A stretch of DNA of 34,150 nucleotides from Laspinema palackyanum D2a. Its GTDB lineage: Bacteria; Cyanobacteriota; Cyanobacteriia; Cyanobacteriales; Laspinemataceae. Under the pieces are notes generated by a model. It was not told the origin of the DNA. It was given only the letters and a program-made list of their open reading frames with translations, and did no database searches. The position numbers and the translations under genes are program-made. Location of the stretch: assembly GCA_025370845.1 (NCBI GenBank), contig JAMXFF010000062.1:1-34150 (forward strand), written 5' to 3'. Shown piece after piece: positions 15,801-24,500 of the stretch; the stretch's first letter is position 1, and every line of letters begins with the position of its first letter.

Positions 15801-16371
15801 GAATATTAATAGGTACTTCAAGATTTGCACGTCCCTGGTGGGAAACTTTAGCATACCAATACCCTGGCTCTGCTAGCTGAATTTTTTCTTTTTTGTGGGG
15901 TGGCGGGGACAATAGAGTTTGACGATATAGTTGCCAGCGGTTGGGATAGGTACTGGAGGGAATTAATTGGGGCGGCTCATTAATTTCTGTTAAACTGTAG
16001 ATTCTCAAAATCTCAGGGATTTTGATATATTCATTGAGCGACCGCTCCCATTGATTGCCTTTACGTCGCACGAGATAAAAACGGGCTGTTTGTACCCGTC
16101 TCCAGTTGTCATCATCTTGCAAAGTTGCAATGGGAAAGCGATACCCTGAAAGTAAAGCTGAAACGGCTTTGGCCGCTTCTTCTGGGGATATATCTTTCAA
16201 TAAGGTTAGCCCTAACTCTACTTCAGTAATCAATTGAGCCAAGCGTTCAACTTCTCGCTTTTGGGATTGGCTATCAGCCCCGGTCTGGATGTCTGATACA
16301 TAAGATTTTAAGTCATCAGATTCTCGCAGCGCTTTCCGCACTTGTTTTCCCCAGTTTGACAGATCACGCAT
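12850..16371 (-). CDS. DinG/XPD-like Fe-S superfamily 2 helicase of the pPIWI_RE system, 1173 aa
   Basis: The start at 16371 (MRDLSNWGKQ) is preferred over 16416 because ATGCGTGA overlaps the stop of the upstream gene. Residues 1-270 form an N-terminal region typical of these helicases (pPIWI_RE-specific domain). Walker A is LVHIVGLLNVGKSTLLE (274-290; Lys285), unusually GLLNVGKS. Four Cys at 371, 390, 425 and 431 (CPLL, EPCHN, YTCPFYYQCP) lie where DinG/XPD enzymes hold a 4Fe-4S cluster. FLFIDEADRVQVQ (479-491) is the DEAD box. Late motifs are APLMALERGHNI and WQIIGRLVRGG (motif VI). It is expected to unwind DNA or R-loops for the Argonaute-like partner. Overlaps of 8 and 11 bases couple it to both neighbours. 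Confidence 0.85.
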   Translation of the reverse strand: MRDLSNWGKQVRKALRESDDLKSYVSDIQTGADSQSQKREVERLAQLITEVELGLTLLKDISPEEAAKAVSALLSGYRFPIATLQDDDNWRRVQTARFYLVRRKGNQWERSLNEYIKIPEILRIYSLTEINEPPQLIPSSTYPNRWQLYRQTLLSPPPHKKEKIQLAEPGYWYAKVSHQGRANLEVPINIPPTISHLPSSPQVVFQRTRTPENASQTITLEELQISAQEMDTSLAKSGCNSENYYTRLQGISLRLYDEIRDDFHPGVELEINQLVHIVGLLNVGKSTLLEILIYHFAKQGYRCALIVNDVVAAVRLASLFWHGLGVRATPILGSERSQQLEKVYEPILATQGEEIEQGAVHPAWRWFSPVCPLLALVQSEDNWEFGSEPCHNLYQKVTETKEALERDSKKLKDWEEGETEDKYTCPFYYQCPRHDLERDIAESLVWVLTTASFIHSRVPRQVFDEKLTFAEAVYRECNFLFIDEADRVQVQFDEAFAPDEVLVDSSGNSLLNKLGLKFATAIYNSDRRRMGAELVAVAKKANDYAQIATDIILPKLHSQPKLVEWLGSNPFTGRSVFSHIIRDLLETLPDTDLQKPNTKLTRKESSQQRIKRIEAGLPPEKERQRRKQLLQTVENFLQAPLNRRKGGELSDLAFTLLSAENERVALDDVADWLNKWLESSGIYVTESKFEEVKGHLYFAILVAVLTNRLAFLVDHLSALMRTGIIDLHDTSLSLVYRPPRDYLPVLPSAPVGNILGFKYTPDRGSKKGGKLEYFRYVGVGRFLLLNFPTLWAVDGWEGPHTVLISGTSYAPGTPTYHIQKKPTVLLEPAPTNDRAGDAGIDDSEFFFRPQQSAGRYIALSGQPPAVRKNNAEEMVKAICNRPGQAKSFLDELLEELNKKGQIDPQRWGQRERVLFITNSYDEAELVESVLNRVYRVENLEKIKVLRRDNAPTHLSGIRRGKIRDLNQLPTQIVVAPLMALERGHNILNDSQIAAFGAAVFLCRPMPTPDDWQTTVQQLNNWALENISNSALYEPIQRRGDLLNLVNMEDEVYKYAVAKMLDLSCRAMSFPQLNDEERGVLCWSQLVSIWQIIGRLVRGGVPCIVHFLDVKFAPRSAEGELDSQATSLLVGIIKNLQLSVEGEEKRPSDRTLALALYGAFFTALKHTKELRYDI

Positions 16372-17677
16372 TGTGTTTTTTCTCCAAAGTTTGTTTTGCT
16401 TTAGCAATGATTTCACTCATTAACCTCAAGCGGATACCGCCCAAGTTGGGTTCAATTTGTTGCCGGACTACTTTAATTCTAAGTGCTGGTTCTCGCTCAT
16501 CAGGAAAAACGATAAATGTTTCTGTTGCATTGGGGCGGTACTGCACTTTCTGCAACCGCTCCTCATCCAGATAGGACCAATCTTTAACATCAATAGCCCA
16601 CCGGACTTTTTTGCTGAATTCTACCAGCAAGTCAAATTCGTCAATCTCGGGCCACAGAGTAACGCGGATGCCCATTTTGGTAAGAGTTTCTGCTAATTTA
16701 ATTTCTGAAATTCCCGGGATTGTCCCGTACTGATGTACGCCTAGGGTTACAGCTTTCCAAGTTTCGGCTTCATGTTTAGGAATTGGTGGCTGGGGAGGGA
16801 GATGAAGTTTGGCACTCTCGCGCTCGCAGGTTAAGTTTCGACAGGTATAGGTTTCATCTTGTCCTCGGCGCATTAGATATTTGCAGCGAGGGCAAAAATG
16901 ATAGTTTTTTTCTTCGGCTAAATCGACTAAATCAATATAGGTTTTTAGTAAAAATTCGCGCAAGGGTTTTAGTTGGGGCAGAGACAGGGAGCGACGGTAT
17001 TCTGGGTAGGGGAGGACAGGATGTTCAATAATCAATTTCCGGAAAGCGCGATAGGCTTCTTCTAGTTGATGCCCTCGGCAATGTTCAAGAACATCTTGCA
17101 AGATTTTCTCCTGCACCTGATTTTTTACGTCGTTACCTGTAACTTGCCACTGTTCGGCAAATTCGGAAACTAATCCGTCTTCAATGAGGGTGATATCCGG
17201 TGACAGATGTTTAATTTCTGCGGCGGGTTTCCACTCGACTACTGAATTTTTTGCCCAGTCAAAAAATTCAGGGATGTTTGAGGGTGCTGTTTTATCTCCT
17301 TGCAGTAGGGATGTTAGGTACATTCGGGACATCCCGATGCGGAGTGCTTCTGGAATATGCGCTCTCTCCTTTTGGTCCCGCTTTTCCCACTCTGCCAGTC
17401 CTGTTGCTAGATACCGTAAGGTTTCTGGTATAGCTATCTGCGGTCTGGGTTCAACTTCTGGATCCCCTGCAAGTAGACGCAGACTGCGGGCGGCATTATC
17501 TTCCCATTCCACGTCAATGCCTCGCATGGTCTGCAACCAGCGTTGCAGTGTTGCTTTCTGGCGAGGTTGCATTCCCAGTTCTACGCACAATTCTTCTAAG
17601 GTTGGTCCCTCTTTGTGAATACGAAACCACTCTTGCAGGGCCTCTAGAATTTTGGGTCGATGTCTGGTGACTTTCAC
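16364..17677 (-). CDS. pPIWI_RE-associated restriction-endonuclease-fold protein with wHTH and zinc ribbon, 437 aa
   Basis: First gene of the operon. It starts with GTG at 17677, seven bases after AGGAGG. Residues 5-65 resemble the LexA-type winged helix (PKILEALQEWFRIHKEGPTL, then EELCVELGM...LQTMRGIDVEW). Residues 260-286 are a zinc ribbon with Cys262, 265, 279 and 284 (FCPRCKYLM, TYTCRNLTCE). Residues 335-400 are a restriction-endonuclease fold: EIDEFDLLVEF with Asp349, then WAIDVKDW with Asp363-x-Lys365, the D...(D/E)xK metal site. In the pPIWI_RE triad this gene supplies DNA cleavage. The wHTH may let it also bind its own promoter. It is intact. Confidence 0.8.
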   Translation of the reverse strand: MKVTRHRPKILEALQEWFRIHKEGPTLEELCVELGMQPRQKATLQRWLQTMRGIDVEWEDNAARSLRLLAGDPEVEPRPQIAIPETLRYLATGLAEWEKRDQKERAHIPEALRIGMSRMYLTSLLQGDKTAPSNIPEFFDWAKNSVVEWKPAAEIKHLSPDITLIEDGLVSEFAEQWQVTGNDVKNQVQEKILQDVLEHCRGHQLEEAYRAFRKLIIEHPVLPYPEYRRSLSLPQLKPLREFLLKTYIDLVDLAEEKNYHFCPRCKYLMRRGQDETYTCRNLTCERESAKLHLPPQPPIPKHEAETWKAVTLGVHQYGTIPGISEIKLAETLTKMGIRVTLWPEIDEFDLLVEFSKKVRWAIDVKDWSYLDEERLQKVQYRPNATETFIVFPDEREPALRIKVVRQQIEPNLGGIRLRLMSEIIAKAKQTLEKKHNA

Positions 17678-17709
17678 GGGCTGCCCTCCTAGCTTTAGGA
17701 TTTGCTCCC

Positions 17710-17779
17710 ATTCTCACGCCCCCATCACCAGAATGTCAAGAAAATTTTTCCATGTTTCCGCAATGTTTCCGATGTTTCC
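17710..17779 (-). promoter_or_regulatory. Promoter and repeat operator of the pPIWI_RE operon
   Basis: On the minus strand a consensus -35 TTGACA (17739-17734) is followed after 18 bases by GAGAAT (17715-17710), placing the start about 25 bases before the GTG. Directly upstream are three GGAAACAT repeats (17779-17772, 17770-17763, 17759-17752), centred 9 and 11 bases apart. Such an array looks like a protein-binding site; the first gene's wHTH or a host factor is a candidate. Confidence 0.6.
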
Positions 17780-18465
17780 ATTTTAACCGATGGGCATCCC
17801 TGTTGGGCAAGAGTCTGTCTTAAGGTGCGATCGCCAGCCCAAACGCAACAATCCCGCCAGAGCCAGTCTGACGGGATTGCCTTTTATATCGATTTTTAAA
17901 TAGACCTGTGCGGCCTGTGTTAACCCGGGTTTGTTTTTCTTATGCTCCTAATCTACCGGACTCCTCTAGTCTGGGAATCTGCCTGGAGAGGTAACTTAAG
18001 CGGACATCTCTAATCCCAACGGATTGGCGGCGCTTGTTGTTGGCCGGAATCGTGCCGGTGGGAACCAATGTCACCCCTAGGGATTGGGAGTTAGTCCCTA
18101 ACAGCAGCGGAGAATTGCAATCACCTTATGAAACCACCCCATGAAACCTAGGTGGGTAAGGTGTAAATCAATCCGGCAGTGGAAGGCGCGGGACTGCTCA
18201 ACGGGTTGTTGATTCTGGAGGGACTGGCGACGGGGGCAAGACAGACGAGCGATCGCCTGAAGTCTCCCCAAAGATTGCACCGGCGAGTCAGAACTGGGGC
18301 GGTTGGGTTCGACACCGGGCGATTCTCCCTCCCCAGATGCGATCGCGAAGCCTCTAAGTTCAGTGTTCATCCCACAACTGATGGGTTGGCGGTTCTCCTG
18401 GAAACCGATCGCCTCTCGGTCTGAACCAACCCTAAGTTTCCCTCAAATTCTCCCCCTGCAACCCC
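17780..18465. other. 690-bp intergenic region upstream of the pPIWI_RE operon
   Basis: No supported gene. It contains a terminator-like hairpin at 17849-17888 (CAATCCCGCCAGA / TCTGACGGGATTG, 12 of 13 pairs, followed by CCTTTTATATCG on the plus strand) and HIP1 sites near 17828, 18250 and 18340. What the plus-strand terminator would end is unclear. Confidence 0.45.
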
Positions 18466-19173
18466 CTACAACTCTCCTAACGGTTCCCCATTCAAAATGT
18501 CCCGGCATTGCCGCCAGCGAGGTAGATATTTGTCCATATAGGCTTTAAAGCGTTCGTTATGATGGCGTTTCAAAAAATGAACTTTCCTCATGCACCACCA
18601 CATACTCCAGGCATTCTACCGGCTTTTTTGCCAACTCTAAATTCAACCAAATCCGATGCTGGTTTATATTACAACTTCCCCATTTGGTCTTCATTTTTTC
18701 ACCCCCCAATCGGCGACATGATGCCCGATTATTGGCTGCCACTTCTCTAATAAATCAGGGATTCTGGCTCTAAGTTGAGCGCGATAGCATTCGGTTAAAA
18801 CTAATGCCCTATTTTGAGGTAAAATCCCCGAGTTGACGAATAGCTGAAGGGTTTTAGGGGGAAGTAAGGCTATTTCGTGACGCCCCTGACGTTCGATGAC
18901 GAATAGCCGATACCGATCGCCAAATACATAATGACTTTCCCCAGAAACCATTTCTCGCTTGGACTGGCGGGGTTGGGCTTCAAAGTTGGCTCGTTGTTTC
19001 TTAATCCAGCACAGCCGGGAAATGACCGCCAGCCGAATGTTATCCTCGCTGAGGTGCAACGGTGCAGCAACCCGAACATGACCATGAGGCGGATAAACCC
19101 CTACATGGAGGTTTTTGATAGGTTTTCTGACAATTTGGATGGGTAGTGGTGGTAAGGAATTTAGGGTGGCAAT
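18466..19173 (-). pseudogene. Decayed DUF45/YgjP-type zinc metalloprotease
   Basis: Fragments cover the whole family: IKNLHVGVYPP and HVRVAAPLHLSEDNIRLAVI at the start, REMVSGESHYVFGDRYRLFV in the middle, VADWGVKK, then KMKTKWGSCN and RIWLNLELAKKPVECLEYVV, and finally RHHNERFKAYMDKYL...DILNGEPLGEL to a TAG at 18466. One A is missing from the homopolymer between WGVKK and MKTKWG, shifting the frame. A second shift lies right after the His-Glu of the HExxH zinc site (VVVHE, then seven bases instead of six before the next His codon). The expected start codon near 19173 reads ATT. The enzyme cannot be made. An intact relative would be a SprT/M48-like peptidase. Confidence 0.7.
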
Positions 19174-19182
19174 AGGGGTAGA

Positions 19183-19203
19183 GATTCTTGATTCTTGATT
19201 CTT
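19183..19203. repeat. Heptamer tandem repeat (GATTCTT)3
   Basis: Three perfect head-to-tail copies of GATTCTT just upstream of the decayed protease gene. Short heptamer tandem repeats are typical of filamentous cyanobacteria. Confidence 0.7.
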
Positions 19204-19319
19204 TAATATAATTGTCTAAGCCACTTTTGGATGGGCAGCTTGTTATCTGCCTCGGTGAGGATAAGGGGCAGGGGTGGCAAGGATTGACTAGGCGATCGGC
19301 CCAACCAATTCCAGTGCCA

Positions 19320-19607
19320 CTAAAAATCGAAGGATAGCTGACCGGGCGGGATGTTTGACTGCTTGCGGTTGTGGTAGGACAAGTGACAACTGGTGCAGAG
19401 TGCAATCAGATTTTCGGGGCGGTTGTCTTCGGGCATCCGGTTATGGTGGTGCACGGTCAGGGTGATTTTGGTCCGTTCTGATTTGGTCAGGTGTTTGGTG
19501 GGGTCTCCGGGGCGGAGGCACTGGCACCTACATTTAGAGCAACGCCATCCCGCTTGGTCCTTGATGGTTAGAGCGATTTGCTGCCAGTCTTTGGAGTATC
19601 GTGACAT
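19320..19607 (-). CDS. HNH endonuclease, 95 aa
   Basis: The N-terminal part has two Cys pairs forming a zinc knuckle (CSKCRCQC) after a Trp-containing helix (WQQIALTIKDQAGWR). Then LTVHHHNRMPEDNRPENLIA, LCTSCHLSYHNR give the HNH core: His-His, Asn, then CxxCHxxYH. Length is normal for a stand-alone HNH nuclease of the McrA-like/5-methylcytosine-type group. Such genes occur as homing nucleases or defence accessories. It lies between a dead protease gene and the restriction-modification cassette with no operon partner. The gene is intact and ends in QLSFDF. Confidence 0.8.
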   Translation of the reverse strand: MSRYSKDWQQIALTIKDQAGWRCSKCRCQCLRPGDPTKHLTKSERTKITLTVHHHNRMPEDNRPENLIALCTSCHLSYHNRKQSNIPPGQLSFDF

Positions 19608-19781
19608 CTTTGATTGTTGGGAGACACCCGGTTTTCCCTATTTTATCTGAAGGCTCCATTTTCAGACCGCAGCGTGGTAAGTGGAACTAGGCCCAGAAAT
19701 AGCGAAGCTGACACCAGCCGCAAAGTAGCAAATAAAGCCCTTTCCAGGTAAGAGTTTCAGCCCTCCGGAGAGCGATCGCAA

Positions 19782-19815
19782 TAAAAAACCCCCAAGGTTA
19801 ATCCCTGGGGGCTGT
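19782..19815 (-). terminator. Rho-independent terminator after the leftward endolysin/hypothetical genes
   Basis: On the minus strand: CCCCCAGGG, loop, CCTTGGGGG, then TTTTTTATT. It lies about 50 bases beyond the stop of the 79-residue gene and fits termination of the whole leftward transcript. Confidence 0.75.
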
Positions 19816-19867
19816 TTTGTGTAACATTCCTGGAACAACTGAGGTGAGGCGAGGGGTTGTTCCATGT

Positions 19868-20107
19868 TTATTCCTGAGACTTCTGCCACAGGATTAACCC
19901 GGTCCAGACTGCCCCTACAAAGTTTGGCGGGGTGCGTAAAGGGAAAAACCCTCGCCCTTTCCCCACCATCTCCCCGTTCTCATCCTCTCCGATAAACTCT
20001 GCCTCAATAAATCCAAATTCGATGATGTAATCAATATGCCCTCGGAAGGCATAGCCGGGGAATAGCGGGTTAGCTCTCCATTCTGTTGTTTGCGGTTCCA
20101 TTGTCAT
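19868..20107 (-). CDS. Hypothetical protein behind the endolysin remnant, 79 aa
   Basis: The ATG overlaps the stop of the GH108 tail (ATGA), so the gene was translated as the last gene of that unit. It looks beta-rich: GYAFRGHIDYIIEFGFIEAE, FIGEDENGEMVGKGRGFFPL, NFVGAVWTGLILWQKSQE. There is no signal peptide or clear membrane helix. Its constant link to the lysin suggests an accessory or immunity-type role, which is inference. The family is not recognised. Confidence 0.5.
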   Translation of the reverse strand: MTMEPQTTEWRANPLFPGYAFRGHIDYIIEFGFIEAEFIGEDENGEMVGKGRGFFPLRTPPNFVGAVWTGLILWQKSQE

Positions 20108-20403
20108 CCCCCTATCTGTCTCAACAGATCGTTGTCCCTATTTTTCCACCCTTTCAAAAATACCCTTTGGTCTGGAGCTTCACTCACCCTAAAATCCCTA
20201 TACTCAAGCCTCCATTGCCCGATCGCCCGTGCAGTTTCCCTCTCATCCTTGGGTAAAGCTGGGTATCGGTGTCCGTCCCGTCGTGAGCCTTGGGCTGAGA
20301 ACATCTCCCACCCACCCTGACCAAAGTTAACCACGGTATCGAAGCACGTTAGCTGCATCTGAGCCGTCTGCGTCTGCCACTCGCCACACTTAGCGGGTTC
20401 CCA
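20104..20403 (-). pseudogene. C-terminal part of the GH108 endolysin domain, after an in-frame amber codon
   Basis: The same frame as the 388-codon gene continues past its TAG (20406-20404) as WEPAKCGEWQTQTAQMQLTC, then FDTVVNFGQGGWEMFS, to VFLKGWKNRDNDLLRQIGG and TGA at 20104. FDTxVNFGxGG and the final GWxNRDxxL are the C-terminal half of phage-type GH108 muramidases with their helical tail. Related sequences read YLK(D/E)YW here, so the TAG most likely replaced a Tyr codon. Unless the amber codon is read through or translation restarts at the ATG near 20358, this segment is not joined to its other half. Confidence 0.65.
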
Positions 20404-21570
20404 CTATTCCTTCAAATAGATTTCTTGAATCTTGGATTCGGGCATAGAGCAGGGATCATCATAGCCGTGCCGTTGAGCCACAGAGCGAATGATTCCTTTA
20501 TAGGTTCTGCCACCGCGATCGGCAGGATGGTCCGAACATCCGCCCTCCTTTCCCAGAGTCCAGTCATAGGCAGCGGTGAAACCTGTTGACAGGCTTGAGG
20601 ATGGCCGAGGAGGAAGTTTCCCTGTAAGGGTTTGATGCAGAGACCAAAGCTCTGGCGGTTGAGCGCTTGATTTTGTCCCATCGGGTCTTGATTCCCAGTG
20701 AAGGTGAGGCCCTGTGCTTGCCCCTGTGTTTCCAGTTTTTCCAAAGGGTTGGCCGGGTTGATATTCACCAGGGCTGCACTTACTCAGGTGCATACTTGAC
20801 TTTTTTTTAGTGGTTATAGATTTTTTATTAGTTTGTTTGGGTTTACTAACTTCTTCTTCTGTTTGTTGGTTAGTTTTATCTTTATCTTTATAATGGTGTT
20901 TTAAATCAACCCAAAGATGTCTCAAATCAAATGGCGTAGGTTGAATGTGTTCACGCTCTAATTTTTGGTCTAGTTTTGTGATATCGGGTTGTTCACCATC
21001 AGAAGATATAGTAATATTAGGTAATAACTCAGATGCAGCATTAGTATTAACTTCCTCCAAAATAGTTTGCAATTCCATATCTTGGATATAGCCAATCATT
21101 GCACCTGAGTGTGATGATTTACCGTAGCTCCATTCAGGATCAACGAAACGCTTCATGCCATTAACCACATAGTTTTTGTTAAGTATCCATGTGGTGCTTG
21201 ATGGAGAACCTAGTCGCTTGGATTCAATAATATAAAATTTGTCCCTTCTATTAGGGTCAAGTTCGTTAGTATCACATACACCCCATTGAAAGTCTGGACG
21301 TTTAGATTCTCTTGGACTTCGAGTTACATCATCTGCATCTGGTTGGTTATTTGATTCATAAGTAATAGGCCACTCAATACCTTGATTTTGAGTTTGTAAA
21401 TCCCCGTTTGCGCGACGTACAAGAAAATATAATTTCCGATTTATTTCATCTTCCTTATCTGGAAGTGAAGATTCTTCACGGAGCATTTTTAAAGCTAGTT
21501 TAAATATTTCCAATACTCTTTTTTCATGTCTAGTCCATATATCTTCTCTTTGCCTACTAATACGAATCAT
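20404..21570 (-). CDS. PD-(D/E)XK restriction endonuclease fused to a truncated M23-GH108 endolysin, 388 aa
   Basis: Residues 1-255 are AT-rich in codon use, like the adjoining methylase gene, and contain PDFQWGV (Asp93) and KFYIIESKRLG (Glu116-x-Lys118), the metal site of PD-(D/E)XK nucleases. They end in a Lys/Thr-rich linker. From Met260 the sequence changes abruptly to GC-rich: MHLSKCSPGEYQPGQPFGKT, GNTGASTGPHLHWE is the C-terminal half of an M23 (LytM) peptidase with its HLH zinc ligands. From about 330 YDWTLGKEGGCSDHPADRGG followed by RTYKGI is the start of a GH108 muramidase (catalytic Glu342). TAG ends the frame at 20404. The M23 N-terminal half is missing. The start overlaps the methylase gene by 14 bases. 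Confidence 0.7.
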   Translation of the reverse strand: MIRISRQREDIWTRHEKRVLEIFKLALKMLREESSLPDKEDEINRKLYFLVRRANGDLQTQNQGIEWPITYESNNQPDADDVTRSPRESKRPDFQWGVCDTNELDPNRRDKFYIIESKRLGSPSSTTWILNKNYVVNGMKRFVDPEWSYGKSSHSGAMIGYIQDMELQTILEEVNTNAASELLPNITISSDGEQPDITKLDQKLEREHIQPTPFDLRHLWVDLKHHYKDKDKTNQQTEEEVSKPKQTNKKSITTKKKSSMHLSKCSPGEYQPGQPFGKTGNTGASTGPHLHWESRPDGTKSSAQPPELWSLHQTLTGKLPPRPSSSLSTGFTAAYDWTLGKEGGCSDHPADRGGRTYKGIIRSVAQRHGYDDPCSMPESKIQEIYLKE

Positions 21571-24500
21571 AATACCTCACCCCATCACTTTGAGTAGTTT
21601 CTTGTAAGTGAATTGCTTGTAGCAACGTAGCTTCAGCATCTTCACGAGCCATACTACGAGTCCACAACCGCATTTCATTACGCTTAATGATAATAATTTG
21701 AGTATCGTTAACTACACGAATCATACCATCAATATAAATTTGATGACTATCATAAGGACCTAAATTATGTTTACCAATACTTCCTAATATTTCTTTCCAT
21801 TCATCTTCGCTAGAACTAGAACGGTCTGGTAGAGAAATATTTTTCTCTTGAGTTGAAAATACAACAGCTAACATACTTGAATTGGTTTCAGCATCAATAA
21901 CTTTCCAATTAAACTCACCATCAGGTTGGAGTTCACGATTCCAAATATTGAGAAAGGTGTAAATATAGCTTTGAATATGATTTTGATTACCACGTATATT
22001 GGAAATATCTGAAATAGTACCTTGCAATTTTGGAAGAGATTTTATATTTAAAGATTGCACAGCCTGACTATTACTGTGGTTGTAGAAAAATTCTATTCCA
22101 ACATCACACATATCTCTGATTAGGTCACGTTCTGATATATTTAACTCATATAAATCAAATATTGCTTCATCTAAGCTATACTCTAAATCTGTTAGTTGAT
22201 TATTTACTTGATTCCAATTTTGTAGTTCTTCAACAATCTGAATAATTCGCTCACGCAGATTATTATCTGTAGGTAAAGTAATTGGGAGATTTAAATATTC
22301 ATTCTTATAAATTCCATCATGCCATATACCCCATTTACTGGAAGTCAGAAAAAAGTAATAACGTGGTAATGAAGACCACAAAATTCCCAGAATAACTTTA
22401 TATTTCCACGTTTCTGGTTGAATTAATTTAATGCAGTTGATTGAATTAGTGAAGCAGAATTTAGCTGATTCCATTCGAGCTATAATCTGCCCTTTTTTAT
22501 CTGAAGATTGAGTAATACCATGCTTGATAAGCAATCTATCTCCTTGATAGAAGGTTGGTTTACCTTTTCGCTTAACTTCTGTAGGTGGTTCTATAAATGA
22601 ATCGGGGTTAATATTTCCATACTTAGTAAAATTATCTCTTACTGGTAATTGTTTATATTCAAGTAACCACTTTGAAGGTTTTCTCTCTTGAATGCTTTTA
22701 GTAAAACCCTGTCCACTATTATCTGGATCATGCAAAACTCTTAGAGGAGTATATAAATTTATAGCCGATATCATGGCTACATCTTTATGATTACCCCACC
22801 AGTAAATTTTCCAAAGAGTATCATTACGCAAAAAGTCTGCCTGTCTTACTACATGACGATCAACAACACTCAAAACAACTGCTTGAAGTTCTTTAACCAT
22901 TGCAGTTTTTTTAGCTGACCAGTACAAAACATAGTTTTTATGAGCTTGTACTTCACTTTTCTTGCAAAATAAAACCGAGGCAAAGGGAGCAATTGCAGAA
23001 GCTGTCCTTCGTCCACGAAAAAAAACATCTCTGACATGAGCAAAGTTAATAACTTCCTTAAGTTCAACTTTTTTTAACCACTCTTTCCTAAAAGCTTGAC
23101 TTTTTGTGTGTGTCTTTAACAAAACACCTGTAGATACTAAAAGAGATGCCCAACCATTATCATGAAGTAATTCAAGCACTCTCCAAATAAAAGCCTGGGA
23201 TCTTTCATTATCCCCAACTGGGTATTCATGGGTTTCACACCATTTAGCTATTTTATTCCATCCAGTTGGACTTGAACCCCAAGGAGGATTACCAACTACT
23301 ACATCAGCACAATTACTATTAAACCTTTTAAATATTTCATTATTATTTTTTATTGCTGAAGTAATATCAAAAATATTTGCTCTAAGCAAATTATTAAAAT
23401 GCTGTTTATCATCACTCCACCCATCTTGGTAAATAAGATTGGGTAGATGTTTTCCATTTTTAATTTGTTTAAGTATATTCGGAGCTTCCTGATAGTGAAT
23501 AAGAGCAAGATACAAACTAAATGATGTTATGCGTATAGCTTCTTCGTTAATTTCAATGCCTGCAATTTGATTGCGTAAAATCTCTCTCATTTTCTCTGGA
23601 TTTAACCGCAGTTCATTATTTTTATACACATGATGGCGAATTATGCGTCTGAAGGATTCAACTAAAAATATTCCTGATCCACAACAAGGATCAATAACAC
23701 GAGGATTTGTATCTAAGCGTTCTGGATTTAGAACTTTGGACAGAAGATATTCTACTAACGAACCAGGTGTATAATGCGTACCAAAATCATCCGATTCTTC
23801 ATTTTCTTCATGATAAAATTCTTCATAAATACTGCTAATTAAAGAAATAGGTATAATTTGGAATTTATAAGCCCAGAAGAATAATGGTTTTGCCGAAGAC
23901 CCTAAATCTCCTCTTAAAAACATTTGTAAAAGTTTGAGATGATCTGCTGTAATTGCCTGTTCCTCTTGAAGATCAGAGGGAAACATATCTCCATTAAAAT
24001 CATTAGCTAGTCTTTCAAAAAGTGCATAGGTAAAATCTTTATTTCCTAGAATTCTGATATAAAATTGTTTAGCTTCAGGCTCAAGATTAAGTGGTAGGAA
24101 GTCTGGGGCATTTAGTAAATTTTGCCATTCTGGATTTTTTTGTGCTATTTCATCAAAATACTCCCGCGAGAGTATTTCTCTATCTTCTAAATATCTAATA
24201 AAAATTGATCTACCTATAAGGGAATGAGCATATTTTAATTTATCTTTTCTAAGCCCTTTATCCATGAGAGCAAAACGGACTCTCTTAAGATCCTGAATTA
24301 AAGATTGATCAGCCCGTTGGTTGTCTGTCCCAAAACGCTGATCTTCAAATAATCTACCAGACTCTATTTGCTCACGCCTATATTGATATAATTTTGATGC
24401 TACCTCGGCTGTAGTTCTAGCAACAGCCAATGATTCTTTGTCTTGCCACTCTTTAATAGTTTTAGATGGAGGCTTAGTTAAATCATAAACAGCAAGTTCA

